29,857 bases of DNA from Gammaproteobacteria bacterium UBA3498 (GTDB lineage Bacteria; Pseudomonadota; Gammaproteobacteria; Pseudomonadales; Pseudohongiellaceae), in assembly GCA_002377605.1 (NCBI GenBank), contig DFQD01000189.1, positions 4,839 to 34,695 on the forward strand, in the 5' to 3' direction. The notes beneath the pieces were generated by a model that saw only the letters and a program-made list of their open reading frames with translations, did no database searches and was not told the origin of the DNA. The translations under genes were made by a program, and so were the position numbers. Numbering within the stretch: position 1 is the stretch's first letter; every line of letters begins with the position of its first letter. Positions 1 to 7,825 of this stretch are shown piece after piece.

Positions 1-458
1 TGCAAGGAAACTATATTATGGAATGGGGTCGGCCCGGTTCTGGTCCTGGGGAGTTTGACACACCTCATGGCTTAGCCATGGATTCCCAGGGAAGACTGTT
101 CGTTGCTGATAGAACTAATAATCGAATTCAGATATTTGATCAGGAAGGTAATTTCTTAGATTCCTGGGAACAGTTCAGTCGAAATAGCGGAATTTATATA
201 GACTCTAATGATTTACTCTATGCAGTAGATTCTGAATCAAATGATAATAATGGTCATGGTGACTGGCGCCGCGGAATTCGAGTTGGTAGTGCACGAACTG
301 GCGAAGTTCATTTCTTTATTCCTGATCCTTTTGATGCGAATAACGGACCCTATGCAGGGAGTTCCGGTGGTGAAGGAATTGTGGCCGATAAAGACGGTAT
401 CATTTATAGCGCTGAAGTAGGGCCGCGCTCGGTCAAGCGTTACTTTAGATTCGAGTAA
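1..458 (+). CDS. NHL-repeat beta-propeller protein, C-terminal part (5' truncated)
   Basis: The reading frame is open from base 3 of the window (Q-G-N-Y-I precedes the Met at base 18), so this is the 3' end of a gene starting upstream. About 150 residues are visible. They carry NHL-type blades: GSGPGEFDTPHGLAMDSQG followed by LFVADRTNNRIQIFDQEGNF, then a later blade with GIVADKDGIIYSAEVG. This pattern is typical of NHL propellers related to the peptidyl-alpha-hydroxyglycine alpha-amidating lyase family, but no catalytic role can be assigned from a fragment. A second NHL protein at 9565-10635 has a closely similar blade (RIQVFDQQGNF), so the two may be paralogues. The protein is probably exported, by analogy with that paralogue; its own N-terminus is not visible. 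The NHL fold is secure, the function is unknown. Confidence 0.8.
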   Translation, partial: QGNYIMEWGRPGSGPGEFDTPHGLAMDSQGRLFVADRTNNRIQIFDQEGNFLDSWEQFSRNSGIYIDSNDLLYAVDSESNDNNGHGDWRRGIRVGSARTGEVHFFIPDPFDANNGPYAGSSGGEGIVADKDGIIYSAEVGPRSVKRYFRFE

Positions 459-492
459 GTAAGTTGCTCCAACAAATTCGCAAGTGGCAGTG

Positions 493-513
493 CGACAACA
501 TTATTCGTTGTCG
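493..513. terminator. Possible weak stem-loop after the NHL gene
   Basis: Seven-base inverted repeat CGACAAC / GTTGTCG with a 7-base loop, about 35 bases after the NHL stop codon. There is no following T-run, so it may be a weak or Rho-assisted end of transcription, or chance. Confidence 0.25.
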
Positions 514-567
514 TAGTGACAATGATCAAATCGATAACGCATGTTTTAATAGACTGATCTTGAGGTA

Positions 568-1134
568 TTGAAACTGCCAATAATGCAAAAAATCAATTTC
601 ACGCATCGCATCGCTACGAAACGAGATGTTCATGGCATTATTAATCTAATGCAGCTTTCCATCGAAGAAAACATGAAAGAATTTCTAAGTGCCGAACAAA
701 TAGAAGCGAACAAGGAATCGATGGGAGTGGACCAGACTCTTATCGATGATGGTACTTATTTTGTTATCGAAGCGAGCGAAAAAGGTGAGGCGGTCATGGT
801 TGGTTGTGGTGGCTGGGGCAAGCGCAGAACCTTATATGGTGGCAATCATACTCTAGGACGCGACGACTCCTTAAGTGATCCCGCCACAGAGCCCGCTCGC
901 ATACGAGCCATGTACACCCACCCGGAATGGATCCGAAAGGGTATTGGAACTCTGTTACTGGAGCTTGGTGAAAAAGCGGCTCGAGATGCAGGATTTAAAA
1001 CGATCGAATTGGGGTCAACTGTTCCGGGATACCCCCTCTATTTGGCGCGTGGCTACGTTGAGGTTTCCCGTGAGACCAAAATCGCTGCCAACGGGCACGA
1101 AAATGTCATTGTTAAAATGGAAAAGACCCTATAA
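568..1134 (+). CDS. GNAT-family N-acetyltransferase
   Basis: Cytoplasmic acyl-CoA-dependent acetyltransferase fold of 188 residues from the TTG at 568, or 183 from the ATG at 583. The GNAT core is clear: IRAMYTHPEW leads into the acetyl-CoA pyrophosphate loop RKGIGTLLLE (R/Q-x-x-G-x-G/A), followed by the alpha helix, IELGSTVPGYPLY and the terminal strand ending in GYVEVSR. The N-terminal half (ATKRDVHGIINLM) matches the usual start of the fold. A GAGG sits at 562-565, only two bases before the TTG and about 17 before the ATG, so neither start is well placed. The acceptor substrate cannot be told from sequence. The gene stands alone between the NHL fragment and the alkylsulfatase, with no sign of co-transcription. 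Confidence 0.85.
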   Translation: MKLPIMQKINFTHRIATKRDVHGIINLMQLSIEENMKEFLSAEQIEANKESMGVDQTLIDDGTYFVIEASEKGEAVMVGCGGWGKRRTLYGGNHTLGRDDSLSDPATEPARIRAMYTHPEWIRKGIGTLLLELGEKAARDAGFKTIELGSTVPGYPLYLARGYVEVSRETKIAANGHENVIVKMEKTL

Positions 1135-1300
1135 TCGTATATAAAACGTGAGCACTATACAGGAGTCACGAAGTAAGCTGTTCGGTAGGCATTGCTGAGC
1201 TTTTCTAATTTGCACGAAGTAGACGGCCACTTCTCGGATTATAATCCTAGCTCGCAACATTCGCTTTAGAAAAAACCAAAAATCCAAAGAAGAGAGAATC

Positions 1301-3304
1301 ATGAAATATCCGCATCCTGTCATGGCTATTCAAGCCATATTGATTTTCCTGTGTTTCACCATTTCTGTTGCTGGGGCGCAGGAACATTTCAATGCAAAGG
1401 GAAACCAGGCCAGTTCCTATACCTCTGAGCTGCAACAGCAGTTAAGAGCTGTTCTTCCTTTCGAGGACAGTCGAGATTTTGAGGAATCACAAAGAGGATT
1501 TATTGCTGAACCGGATTACCGACAAATAACGGCAGCCAATGGCAGAGTTGTGTGGGATATGCATCGTTATGATTTTCTTTTGACAGGAGAGGAATACAAC
1601 AGCATTCATCCTTCGTTGCAACGACAAGCAACTCTCAACATGAATTATGGCTTGTATGAAGTAGTACCGGATTTCATTTATCAAGTACGCGGATTCGATC
1701 TGGCCAACATGACTCTGGTTAAGGGAAACTCCGGCTGGATTATTTTCGATGTATTACTTACCGAACAAACCTCAAACGCAGCACTAACACTTGCCAATAG
1801 ACACCTGGGTGAGCTTCCAGTTAGAGCTGTGGTTTATTCCCATTCCCATGTAGATCACTTTGGCGGAGTAAGAGGGGTAGTGAGTGAAGAAGCGGTTTCT
1901 GCAGGTGAAATTGAAATTATTGCTCCCGTTGGCTTCATGGCAGAAGCAATTTCAGAAAACGTCTATGCCGGAAATGCTATGTCCAGACGCGCAGGATTGC
2001 AGTATGGACGGAACATTCCTTCAGGTCCTTTTGGTCAGGTTGACTCCGCAATTGGTAAAGGACTGGCAGCAGGTACTACCGGATTAATTGCACCAACTCT
2101 AGTAATTGAAGAAGACTTCGAAGAACACATCATAGATGGCGTCGCTATGGTGTTTCAAAATACCCCTGGTACTGAAGCGCCGGCGGAAATGAATACCTGG
2201 TTTCCAGAACAGAAAGTTTTTTGGGCGGCAGAGAATATTACTGCGACTGTGCACAATGTATACACCTTGCGCGGCGCCTTAGTGCGAGATGCATTAAGCT
2301 GGTCGAAACAAATCAATGAAGCGCTCTATCGCTTCGGTCGTGAAGCTGAAATCCTAGTTTCTTCACACAATTGGCCTCGTTGGGGCAACGAGCGCATTCA
2401 AGAAGTTATGCGCGCTCAACGTGATGCTTATGCGAACTTAAATAATCAGGTTTTGTTTTTAGCCAATCAAGGTGTAACTATTAAGGAAATTCACAATGAG
2501 TATGTTGTACCGCAAAGCTTGCAGCAACAATGGAACGTGCGTCAGTATCACGGCTCGGAGTTTCATAATTCCCGAGCTGTCTTGAATCGCTATCTCGGCT
2601 ATTGGGATGGAAACCCTGCGACACTGGCACCACTTTCTCCAAGTGATAGTGCACCACTGTACGTAGAAATGATGGGTGGCTCTACTGAAATAATTACCAG
2701 AGCTGAAGAGTTGCACGCTTCTGGCCAGTATCGCTTAGCCATGGAGATTCTCAACAAACTCGTTTACGCCGAACCATCAAATGTTCAGGCTAAGGATTTA
2801 TTAGCGAATGTATTTGAGCAACTTGGTTACCAATACGAATCTGCCAGTATGCGCAATGTATTTCTGGCTGCGGCACAAGAACTTAGAAACGGGATTCAAA
2901 CTATTGCTGCTCCCAGGGGTACGAATCCAAGCATGGCTCGTGCCATGACGACTTCACAATGGTGGGACTCGGTAGCTACTCGTGTAGATAGTAGTCTGGC
3001 TGATGGTAACGATTACATCGTCAATTTCATTACACCGGATACGGATCAGACCTTTGTAATCGAAATGAGCTCTGGCACGTTAAGCAATATTGAAGGCTAT
3101 CTGTCCGACGAAGCAGATGCGGTTATTACGATTAACCGCACAGATCTGGATACAGTGTTAATGGGCCAAGCGACCTTGATGGAACAATTGCAGAATGGTC
3201 TGGGATCGATTGAAGGAGACGCTTCTGTTCTCTTATCCATGGCGGCCGTGCTTACTGTCTTTAATCCGGGTTTCGAAGTATTGCCGGGGACATTGCCTCA
3301 GTAG
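1301..3304 (+). CDS. Exported MBL-fold alkylsulfatase (SdsA1/BDS1 family)
   Basis: Predicted periplasmic zinc hydrolase that cleaves primary alkyl sulfates such as SDS to alcohol and sulfate. The 667 residues fit the family. Residues 1-27 form a Sec signal peptide ending VAGAQ. The metallo-beta-lactamase domain carries the dinuclear zinc motif YSHSHVDHFGG (H181, H183, D185, H186), then GTEAPAEMNTWFP, FWAAENITATVHNVYTLRGA and the SSHNWPRWG segment characteristic of alkylsulfatases. A helical TPR-like dimerisation region follows (about 465-535), and an SCP2-like C-terminal domain from about 548 (SQWWDSVATRVD onward). AGAGAG lies 6-8 bases before the ATG. The downstream gene is convergent. Family membership is confident; the actual sulfate ester is not known. 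The location beside a molybdoenzyme and a sulfur transporter fits organosulfur use. Confidence 0.93.
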   Translation: MKYPHPVMAIQAILIFLCFTISVAGAQEHFNAKGNQASSYTSELQQQLRAVLPFEDSRDFEESQRGFIAEPDYRQITAANGRVVWDMHRYDFLLTGEEYNSIHPSLQRQATLNMNYGLYEVVPDFIYQVRGFDLANMTLVKGNSGWIIFDVLLTEQTSNAALTLANRHLGELPVRAVVYSHSHVDHFGGVRGVVSEEAVSAGEIEIIAPVGFMAEAISENVYAGNAMSRRAGLQYGRNIPSGPFGQVDSAIGKGLAAGTTGLIAPTLVIEEDFEEHIIDGVAMVFQNTPGTEAPAEMNTWFPEQKVFWAAENITATVHNVYTLRGALVRDALSWSKQINEALYRFGREAEILVSSHNWPRWGNERIQEVMRAQRDAYANLNNQVLFLANQGVTIKEIHNEYVVPQSLQQQWNVRQYHGSEFHNSRAVLNRYLGYWDGNPATLAPLSPSDSAPLYVEMMGGSTEIITRAEELHASGQYRLAMEILNKLVYAEPSNVQAKDLLANVFEQLGYQYESASMRNVFLAAAQELRNGIQTIAAPRGTNPSMARAMTTSQWWDSVATRVDSSLADGNDYIVNFITPDTDQTFVIEMSSGTLSNIEGYLSDEADAVITINRTDLDTVLMGQATLMEQLQNGLGSIEGDASVLLSMAAVLTVFNPGFEVLPGTLPQ

Positions 3305-3350
3305 CGCATTATTCCTAGATACTGCATAAAAGCAGCAATAAGCACATTCG

Positions 3351-4520
3351 CTAAGAAATTCTAATCGTGCGCGGAAACTGAGCATAGTTTTCCCAACGAC
3401 TAGCTTTTTCCGGCATTTCTTCCTCCGTAAATTGCACATGCCCATTTATATCAGTGGCGCGAGAGACAAGTGTATGATCGCCAGGAGATGGGTCCCAATC
3501 CATAGTAAACAGCTTCCATGAATAACGAGTTGATCTAGGATCTAGAGTTGCCTCGCGCCAAGGCCCTCCATCAATACTTATTTCGACATTACGAAGAGGT
3601 GTTCCATCTGTTAAAACAAATCCGGTTATTTTGTGTTGTGAACCGAGTCGTGTGACACGAACGATGGCTGATTTTAGTTGAATTTTGGTAACTGAATTTT
3701 CTACCCATCTCTCTTCTCCGCCAATCATTTCTTTCTTTAAAGTTACATAATCGCGCCCCATAAAACGACCCATGTAACGTCGATCTTGGATATGAATTTG
3801 TGTCAACCACTTAACGTTTGCCACACCGTAATAACCTGGCACAACTAAGCGTAGTGGACGACCGTGACCTTGCGGTAAATCTTCGCCATTCATTTCTAGA
3901 GCAAGTATATTTTCTTCTCGCATCGCTTCCGCGACAGGTAAACTTCGGGCAAAAGATTGCTCAACCTCTGTATCTCTGTTCGGAATTGCCTCAGTTCCGC
4001 TATCTGCTCCAAAAAAAACTACTTCTGTACCTTCAGAGCTGACTCCGCTCGCATTAAGAATATTTCTAAGTCGAATTCCTCTCCAATTCGCATTGCCGAC
4101 CAGACCTTGAAATCTACCAGCATTGTTTCCGCCACATTCGAAACCGGCATCAATATCGAACTGGCTCATGTTTTGCAAATCTTCTAATGTGTATTCACGC
4201 TCTTCGTCGACTAAACCGGTTACCTTAAGTCTATAGTCGTCTAAGTCTATCTCTGGTTGACCGTAATGTTGGACAACGTAAAAATCCATGTTGTCCGTAT
4301 AGAAATCTGAAATCATTCTTGTGTCTAACCAATGGGGTGCCCCAGGTCGAGCAGGACCTCTGCTATAGTCTTCTGGCATATCACTGAATGGCACTAGTTC
4401 CTCCCCTTGCGCCAATGCTGGGAGAATCCAATGCGGTACACTAGCAACTGCGCTCAGAGCTAATCCGGAATTAATCGTCTTTTTTATAGCCTCTCGACGA
4501 GTTACTTTTTCATCTGTCAT
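3351..4520 (-). CDS. Tat-exported SorA/SoxC-like molybdenum oxidoreductase (sulfite oxidase family)
   Basis: Periplasmic Mo-cofactor oxidoreductase of 389 residues, last gene of the amine dehydrogenase operon. The Tat signal is at the N-terminus (TRREAIKK, cleavage near ALAQ at 38). The Moco domain carries the Mo-ligand cysteine in GFECGGNNAGR (C129), NWRGIRLRNIL, the VVPGYYGVANVKWL block and GRDY (Y258), followed by a C-terminal Mo-dimerisation domain (ISIDGGPWREA, DINGHVQ). In SorA of Starkeya the active site has an Arg and a His two residues apart (R55, H57); here the segment reads FYVVQHYGQP, so His85 and Tyr258 are kept but the Arg position is Val83. That argues against ordinary sulfite oxidation. 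The start overlaps the cytochrome stop as ATGA, as in SorAB-type pairs where the cytochrome takes the electrons. The fold is confident; the substrate is unknown. Confidence 0.9.
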   Translation of the reverse strand: MTDEKVTRREAIKKTINSGLALSAVASVPHWILPALAQGEELVPFSDMPEDYSRGPARPGAPHWLDTRMISDFYTDNMDFYVVQHYGQPEIDLDDYRLKVTGLVDEEREYTLEDLQNMSQFDIDAGFECGGNNAGRFQGLVGNANWRGIRLRNILNASGVSSEGTEVVFFGADSGTEAIPNRDTEVEQSFARSLPVAEAMREENILALEMNGEDLPQGHGRPLRLVVPGYYGVANVKWLTQIHIQDRRYMGRFMGRDYVTLKKEMIGGEERWVENSVTKIQLKSAIVRVTRLGSQHKITGFVLTDGTPLRNVEISIDGGPWREATLDPRSTRYSWKLFTMDWDPSPGDHTLVSRATDINGHVQFTEEEMPEKASRWENYAQFPRTIRIS

Positions 4521-4963
4521 TGATTTTTCCTCATTTCTTGTTTTTCTTCGTGTTCATAGAAATCGTAAGGCTTCCAAAATTCAGCTCGATATTTATTTGG
4601 ATCCGCCAAGATTTCAGACCGAGCCTCAGTCACTTCTTCAACTGTCAGTTTCTTAAAATCATCAGGTAAAGTATTGCTGCTGAACTGCTCCAGCATCCAG
4701 TTCAAAACATCTGTTAATTCTGCATTGGTTATTGGTGCATGTGCTGAGCCAGGCACTTGTGCAAGATAACTACGCATTTCTGGCACAACCATCATAGACC
4801 CAAGCTCATTGCGTAAATTGGGGACATTTGGTGGGTTACCTTCACCATGGGGAAGATGGCACCCACTGCAATAGAGTAAATAGTTTATGCGTGGACTAGC
4901 TGCAAAAACACTCGACATTAACAGAATAAAAACGGTTAAAATTAATGTTAGGTGCTTAAACAT
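4517..4963 (-). CDS. Small exported monohaem cytochrome c
   Basis: Periplasmic electron carrier of 148 residues. A Sec signal peptide covers about residues 1-21 (LILTVFILLMSSVFA). One haem c attachment motif, CSGCH, lies at residues 32-36, followed by GEGNPPNVPNL. Met57, Met58 and Met63 (GSMMVVPEM) are candidate distal ligands. The C-terminal third is charged and helical (EEVTEARSEILADPNKYRAEFW). It lies 9 bases after the amine dehydrogenase light chain and overlaps the molybdoenzyme start by ATGA, so the three are almost certainly co-translated. The obvious role is to accept electrons from the molybdoenzyme, the TTQ enzyme, or both, in the place that amicyanin (mauC) holds in classical mau operons. 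It is too small, and has one haem motif too few, to be a MauG. Confidence 0.9.
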   Translation of the reverse strand: MFKHLTLILTVFILLMSSVFAASPRINYLLYCSGCHLPHGEGNPPNVPNLRNELGSMMVVPEMRSYLAQVPGSAHAPITNAELTDVLNWMLEQFSSNTLPDDFKKLTVEEVTEARSEILADPNKYRAEFWKPYDFYEHEEKQEMRKNQ

Positions 4964-4972
4964 ACGATTGCC

Positions 4973-5515
4973 TTAATCGGTTTCGTCCTGGGCGCCTAAT
5001 ACCAGTGAAACGGTGCAATGGTAACTGGTGTTTTCCGTTCCGAAGCACCACAGTACCGTACTGCTATTACTATTAAAGTAAACTGGTTTGTCGCCTTCGG
5101 TATTGTGGCAACCGCAACGGGCGCACACTGCTTTGCCGCAGCAATCGTTATAAGACATTAGGTAATTCCGGCCGTCTACCGGATTAGTGCAGGTTCCCAC
5201 CCAGGTGATGGGTGATGCTTCGGAACCAGGAGGGCAGGAGGTATAGGAACCACCACAACAGGAACAGAGGGTTCCACTCATTGCACAGTAACGCCAGTAT
5301 TCACAGCTTTGAGGGTCACCGACTTCAAGCACGGAGTCTTGAGCAAAAGAGCGAGCCACAGGCAGCAATGGAAAAGATGCTGCGCCAGCGATAAACATAC
5401 CTATCTTGGATAAAAAATTCCGCCGCGACAGTTTGCGCGCTAGTGCAAGGCTTGTGCGACGAGCGTTATCATCGATCCAGTAATAAGTCTTGTCGAAAAT
5501 TTTTTCTATATTCAT
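4973..5515 (-). CDS. aauA: TTQ amine dehydrogenase light chain, aromatic-amine-dehydrogenase-like
   Basis: Small catalytic subunit carrying tryptophan tryptophylquinone; it oxidises primary amines to aldehyde and ammonia in the periplasm. The 180 residues begin with a long leader holding a textbook Tat motif (SRRNFLSK, 30-37; cleavage near SFAQ). The TTQ tryptophans are W105 (SPITWVGTC) and W156 (TVLWCFG), 51 apart as in MauA and AauA. D124 in SYNDCCGK is the catalytic base, 19 after W105 as in both families, and T168 follows in HCTVS. There are 14 cysteines after the leader. CSCCGG and CCGKAVCARC supply the extra pair found in aromatic amine dehydrogenase but absent from Paracoccus MauA, whereas the NTEGDKPVY and WCFG stretches look MauA-like. 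The start overlaps the mauD-like stop as ATGA. The family is certain; the substrate (aromatic or short alkyl amine) is inferred. Confidence 0.95.
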   Translation of the reverse strand: MNIEKIFDKTYYWIDDNARRTSLALARKLSRRNFLSKIGMFIAGAASFPLLPVARSFAQDSVLEVGDPQSCEYWRYCAMSGTLCSCCGGSYTSCPPGSEASPITWVGTCTNPVDGRNYLMSYNDCCGKAVCARCGCHNTEGDKPVYFNSNSSTVLWCFGTENTSYHCTVSLVLGAQDETD

Positions 5516-6186
5516 GAGCGTTGTTCCACTGCTGATGCTACGTATTCCGAGTCGTTGGTATCTAATTGGGAACTCACGTACTCCTGTACCGTAGCAATTC
5601 CACTATCCATCGACTCAATTAAACTTTCTAAATGCTCTCTTGTATTGACTAAACCTTTACTCTGCAATGTGCCATCTGCACTGATGAGTACGGCAAAAGG
5701 GAGTTTGCTAACCTGATAGGACATTCCCAAGGCTTGAGAAACAAAATAAGGGCTGTCTTCTATTCGGAGGTCTTTTACATATTGTCTATGTTGTTCAATT
5801 TCTTCACCATCGCTACCGAAAAATAATTGCATGCGAGAACGTTCTGATTTTGCTAATGACTTCGCAGTTGGCACGAGAGATTTGCAAACCGGGCAGGTAG
5901 GAGAGATAAACAATATAAAAGAAGCAAAACCTTTAGTGCTTTTGCCGCCGATAGTATGCAGGCTTCCGTCCAACGCGGTAAGATTTAGTTCTTCTGTCAG
6001 TTCACCTACTTTCGGTCCATTAGTAGGTTGCAGTGCACCTGCCGGCGCAACCCGTTCATGCAGAATTCCTATTTGTCGTGTTAAGGCGAATACCAATAAG
6101 GCTAAAACCACAACGATTAGCCAAAGCACGATATTAGAAATGACGAGCGTTTCAACCACCGCCATTCCTCCAGGCACCGATTGCAT
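5512..6186 (-). CDS. mauD: MauD-like thioredoxin-fold maturation protein
   Basis: Accessory protein for light-chain maturation, thought to handle the many disulfides of the TTQ subunit. An N-terminal membrane anchor (about residues 15-36, ISNIVLWLIVVVLALLVFAL) is followed by a periplasmic thioredoxin-like domain with the redox motif SPTCPVCK (C98, C101) and a cis-Pro region SKLPFAVLI. The 224-residue length is close to the usual MauD. The gene overlaps the mauE-like gene by 35 bases from this start, or 14 if Met8 (base 6165, MAVVET) is used, and it overlaps the light chain by ATGA. The aau operon of Alcaligenes uses the name aauD for the same function. Confident from motif plus context. Confidence 0.92.
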   Translation of the reverse strand: MQSVPGGMAVVETLVISNIVLWLIVVVLALLVFALTRQIGILHERVAPAGALQPTNGPKVGELTEELNLTALDGSLHTIGGKSTKGFASFILFISPTCPVCKSLVPTAKSLAKSERSRMQLFFGSDGEEIEQHRQYVKDLRIEDSPYFVSQALGMSYQVSKLPFAVLISADGTLQSKGLVNTREHLESLIESMDSGIATVQEYVSSQLDTNDSEYVASAVEQRS

Positions 6187-6718
6187 TATGATTGCTTAGC
6201 AACTGGTTAACTGCGCTGTAGATTAGTAGGGCGCTAATCAGTCCTACTGTGATATCAAACATGTCCACCAACCCTAATGCTCTTTCCGATCTAGGTAGCA
6301 CAGCGACCAAAGATAAGGCGATTAAAAGATAGTTGCGAAGAACCAGTCCCGCAGATAACTGCTGTATGCCGGAATCTAAGTCTTGTTTACCGGCAAACAC
6401 TGAAAATCCGCAGCCACAATCAATATACGTTCTACCGCGAAGCATGTTTATCGAAATAGCCACTACATATATAGAAAGAAGAACTGCGCTGAACAGATAG
6501 GTCAAAACTGAGTCTCCAATTAGCCAACCAATGCCCAACGCAGTTTCAATAACGCCTATCATTACTACTGTTGGCGGAACCCAACTTGTTGGCAATACTT
6601 GGTAGGCTTCGACTATTCCTTGAAAGCGTAAGCGATTACTCAACTTATGTGCACCTGCGACCAGGAACAGCAGGCTGAAACCTAAAGAAAGCAATATATG
6701 TATCACAGGATCAATCAT
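6152..6718 (-). CDS. mauE: MauE-like membrane protein for amine dehydrogenase maturation
   Basis: Integral membrane protein of 188 residues with about four hydrophobic segments (near 5-22, 50-70, 75-93, 128-141, and a further one near 155-171). The cysteine pair in RGRTYIDCGCGF (C101, C103) is the signature of MauE and of DoxX/VKOR-like redox membrane proteins. It probably passes oxidising equivalents to or from MauD during disulfide formation in the light chain. It begins 9 bases after the heavy-chain stop and its end runs into mauD. The order heavy chain, E, D, light chain is the same as mauBEDA and aauBEDA. Confidence 0.92.
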   Translation of the reverse strand: MIDPVIHILLSLGFSLLFLVAGAHKLSNRLRFQGIVEAYQVLPTSWVPPTVVMIGVIETALGIGWLIGDSVLTYLFSAVLLSIYVVAISINMLRGRTYIDCGCGFSVFAGKQDLDSGIQQLSAGLVLRNYLLIALSLVAVLPRSERALGLVDMFDITVGLISALLIYSAVNQLLSNHNAIGAWRNGGG

Positions 6719-6727
6719 CGTGTACTT

Positions 6728-7825
6728 TTAGAAATCTTCAAAGTGAGTAGAGTCAGGAATTTGGATTGAGCGCTCTTTAATAAAAGTAAACGCGTCATAA
6801 ACGTGGTTACCACCTTGAGCGTCGGCGACTAGAAGTTTTGGCTCATCTTCTTGTGTGACCATGATGCTATTTGCCGGAGGATCCATTGGAATTCTGCCGA
6901 CACGGCGTTGCGTGTTGGAATCTATAACCCAGATCTCGGTACCCGGTTCGTGATGGGTATCAATTGGGCCCTCGTGCATGGCGATATAAATTAATCCGGT
7001 GTCATGATGAGCTGTAATAATTTCATTACGACCACCCGGCTGCCAGGCATCTTCACCATCGAGATGGGGTTTCCAGCCATCACTAATGATTATTTCATCG
7101 TCGTCGGTGGTTGCATGAAATATTACGCCGCGATGGGTAACTAACCACCAGCCGTCAGTACTTGATGCAACACGATCAAAGACAGCATCGTCGATTACAT
7201 TAAAGAAGATATCGCTGCGTACTCGATTTTCTTCGAATCCACTAATGTCTAATTGAATAAGCTGAATTGTTCCATCACCGCACACCTGCATGAAATCATT
7301 TTGAGCGATGGGCATAAGCACAGCGCAACCCGGCGTTGATGCTTCATAAACAAAAACTCGGTCCTCTAGGTCTACAATCGATACTGAATGCCCTGGATTC
7401 ATATTCACTAGCGCGAGGTGACGACCATTGTTCAACAAACCCAGATGACTTCGGACTTCCAGTCGCGCCATATGGTTTGGGATCTCAATTTCCGCAATAG
7501 GGCTTAGATTTTCATAATCGTAAACTGCAACGATATCGGTTCGATCACCATAAACTCCCCGAGATAAATACGACTCGGCCGCATAAAATTCACGTCGCGG
7601 CCAGTAGTGTGTCACAGCAGGGGTATAACGGGACAAAGAAAGCATACCTTGCATCTCGCCGGTTGAGGCATCGAATATGTAGCCACCGCTACCTGTTTTA
7701 CCTATAAACCAGTTTTCACCGCGATCTGGCATGGTTTCTACGTATATTTCTTCTGGGGGTATTTGCCCGAAGGCCAGCGGCGTAATTAGAGCCAGGATTG
7801 GAGCAATTGGGGAGATAAAGCGCAT
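6728..7825 (-). CDS. aauB: TTQ amine dehydrogenase heavy chain (beta-propeller)
   Basis: Large, cofactor-free periplasmic subunit that forms an alpha2beta2 amine dehydrogenase with the light chain at 4973-5515. The 365 residues begin with a Sec signal peptide (about 1-20, ending LAFGQ). The mature part is a seven-bladed WD/YVTN-type propeller. Family stretches include GSGGYIFDASTGEMQGMLSL, SRGVYGDRTDIVAVYD, TPGCAVLMP, and GTEIWVIDSNTQRRVGRIP near the end. The mature chain keeps a pair of cysteines in the middle (TPGCAV and MQVCGDG). It is the first gene of the operon, with a strong AAAGGAG 9 bases before the ATG (7834-7840). The name aauB follows the light-chain evidence; mauB would be the alternative. 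Confidence 0.93.
   Translation of the reverse strand: MRFISPIAPILALITPLAFGQIPPEEIYVETMPDRGENWFIGKTGSGGYIFDASTGEMQGMLSLSRYTPAVTHYWPRREFYAAESYLSRGVYGDRTDIVAVYDYENLSPIAEIEIPNHMARLEVRSHLGLLNNGRHLALVNMNPGHSVSIVDLEDRVFVYEASTPGCAVLMPIAQNDFMQVCGDGTIQLIQLDISGFEENRVRSDIFFNVIDDAVFDRVASSTDGWWLVTHRGVIFHATTDDDEIIISDGWKPHLDGEDAWQPGGRNEIITAHHDTGLIYIAMHEGPIDTHHEPGTEIWVIDSNTQRRVGRIPMDPPANSIMVTQEDEPKLLVADAQGGNHVYDAFTFIKERSIQIPDSTHFEDF

Noticed and set aside
1129..1435. Minus-strand frames in the gap before the alkylsulfatase
   Set aside because: They run into the signal peptide region of the alkylsulfatase and show no motif; the gap looks non-coding.
3322..3335. CTGC/GCAG hairpin between convergent alkylsulfatase and molybdoenzyme genes
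   Set aside because: Four-base stem only; too weak to call a terminator.
4517..4963. MauG candidate
   Set aside because: Only one CXXCH and 148 residues; MauG is a dihaem protein of much greater length.
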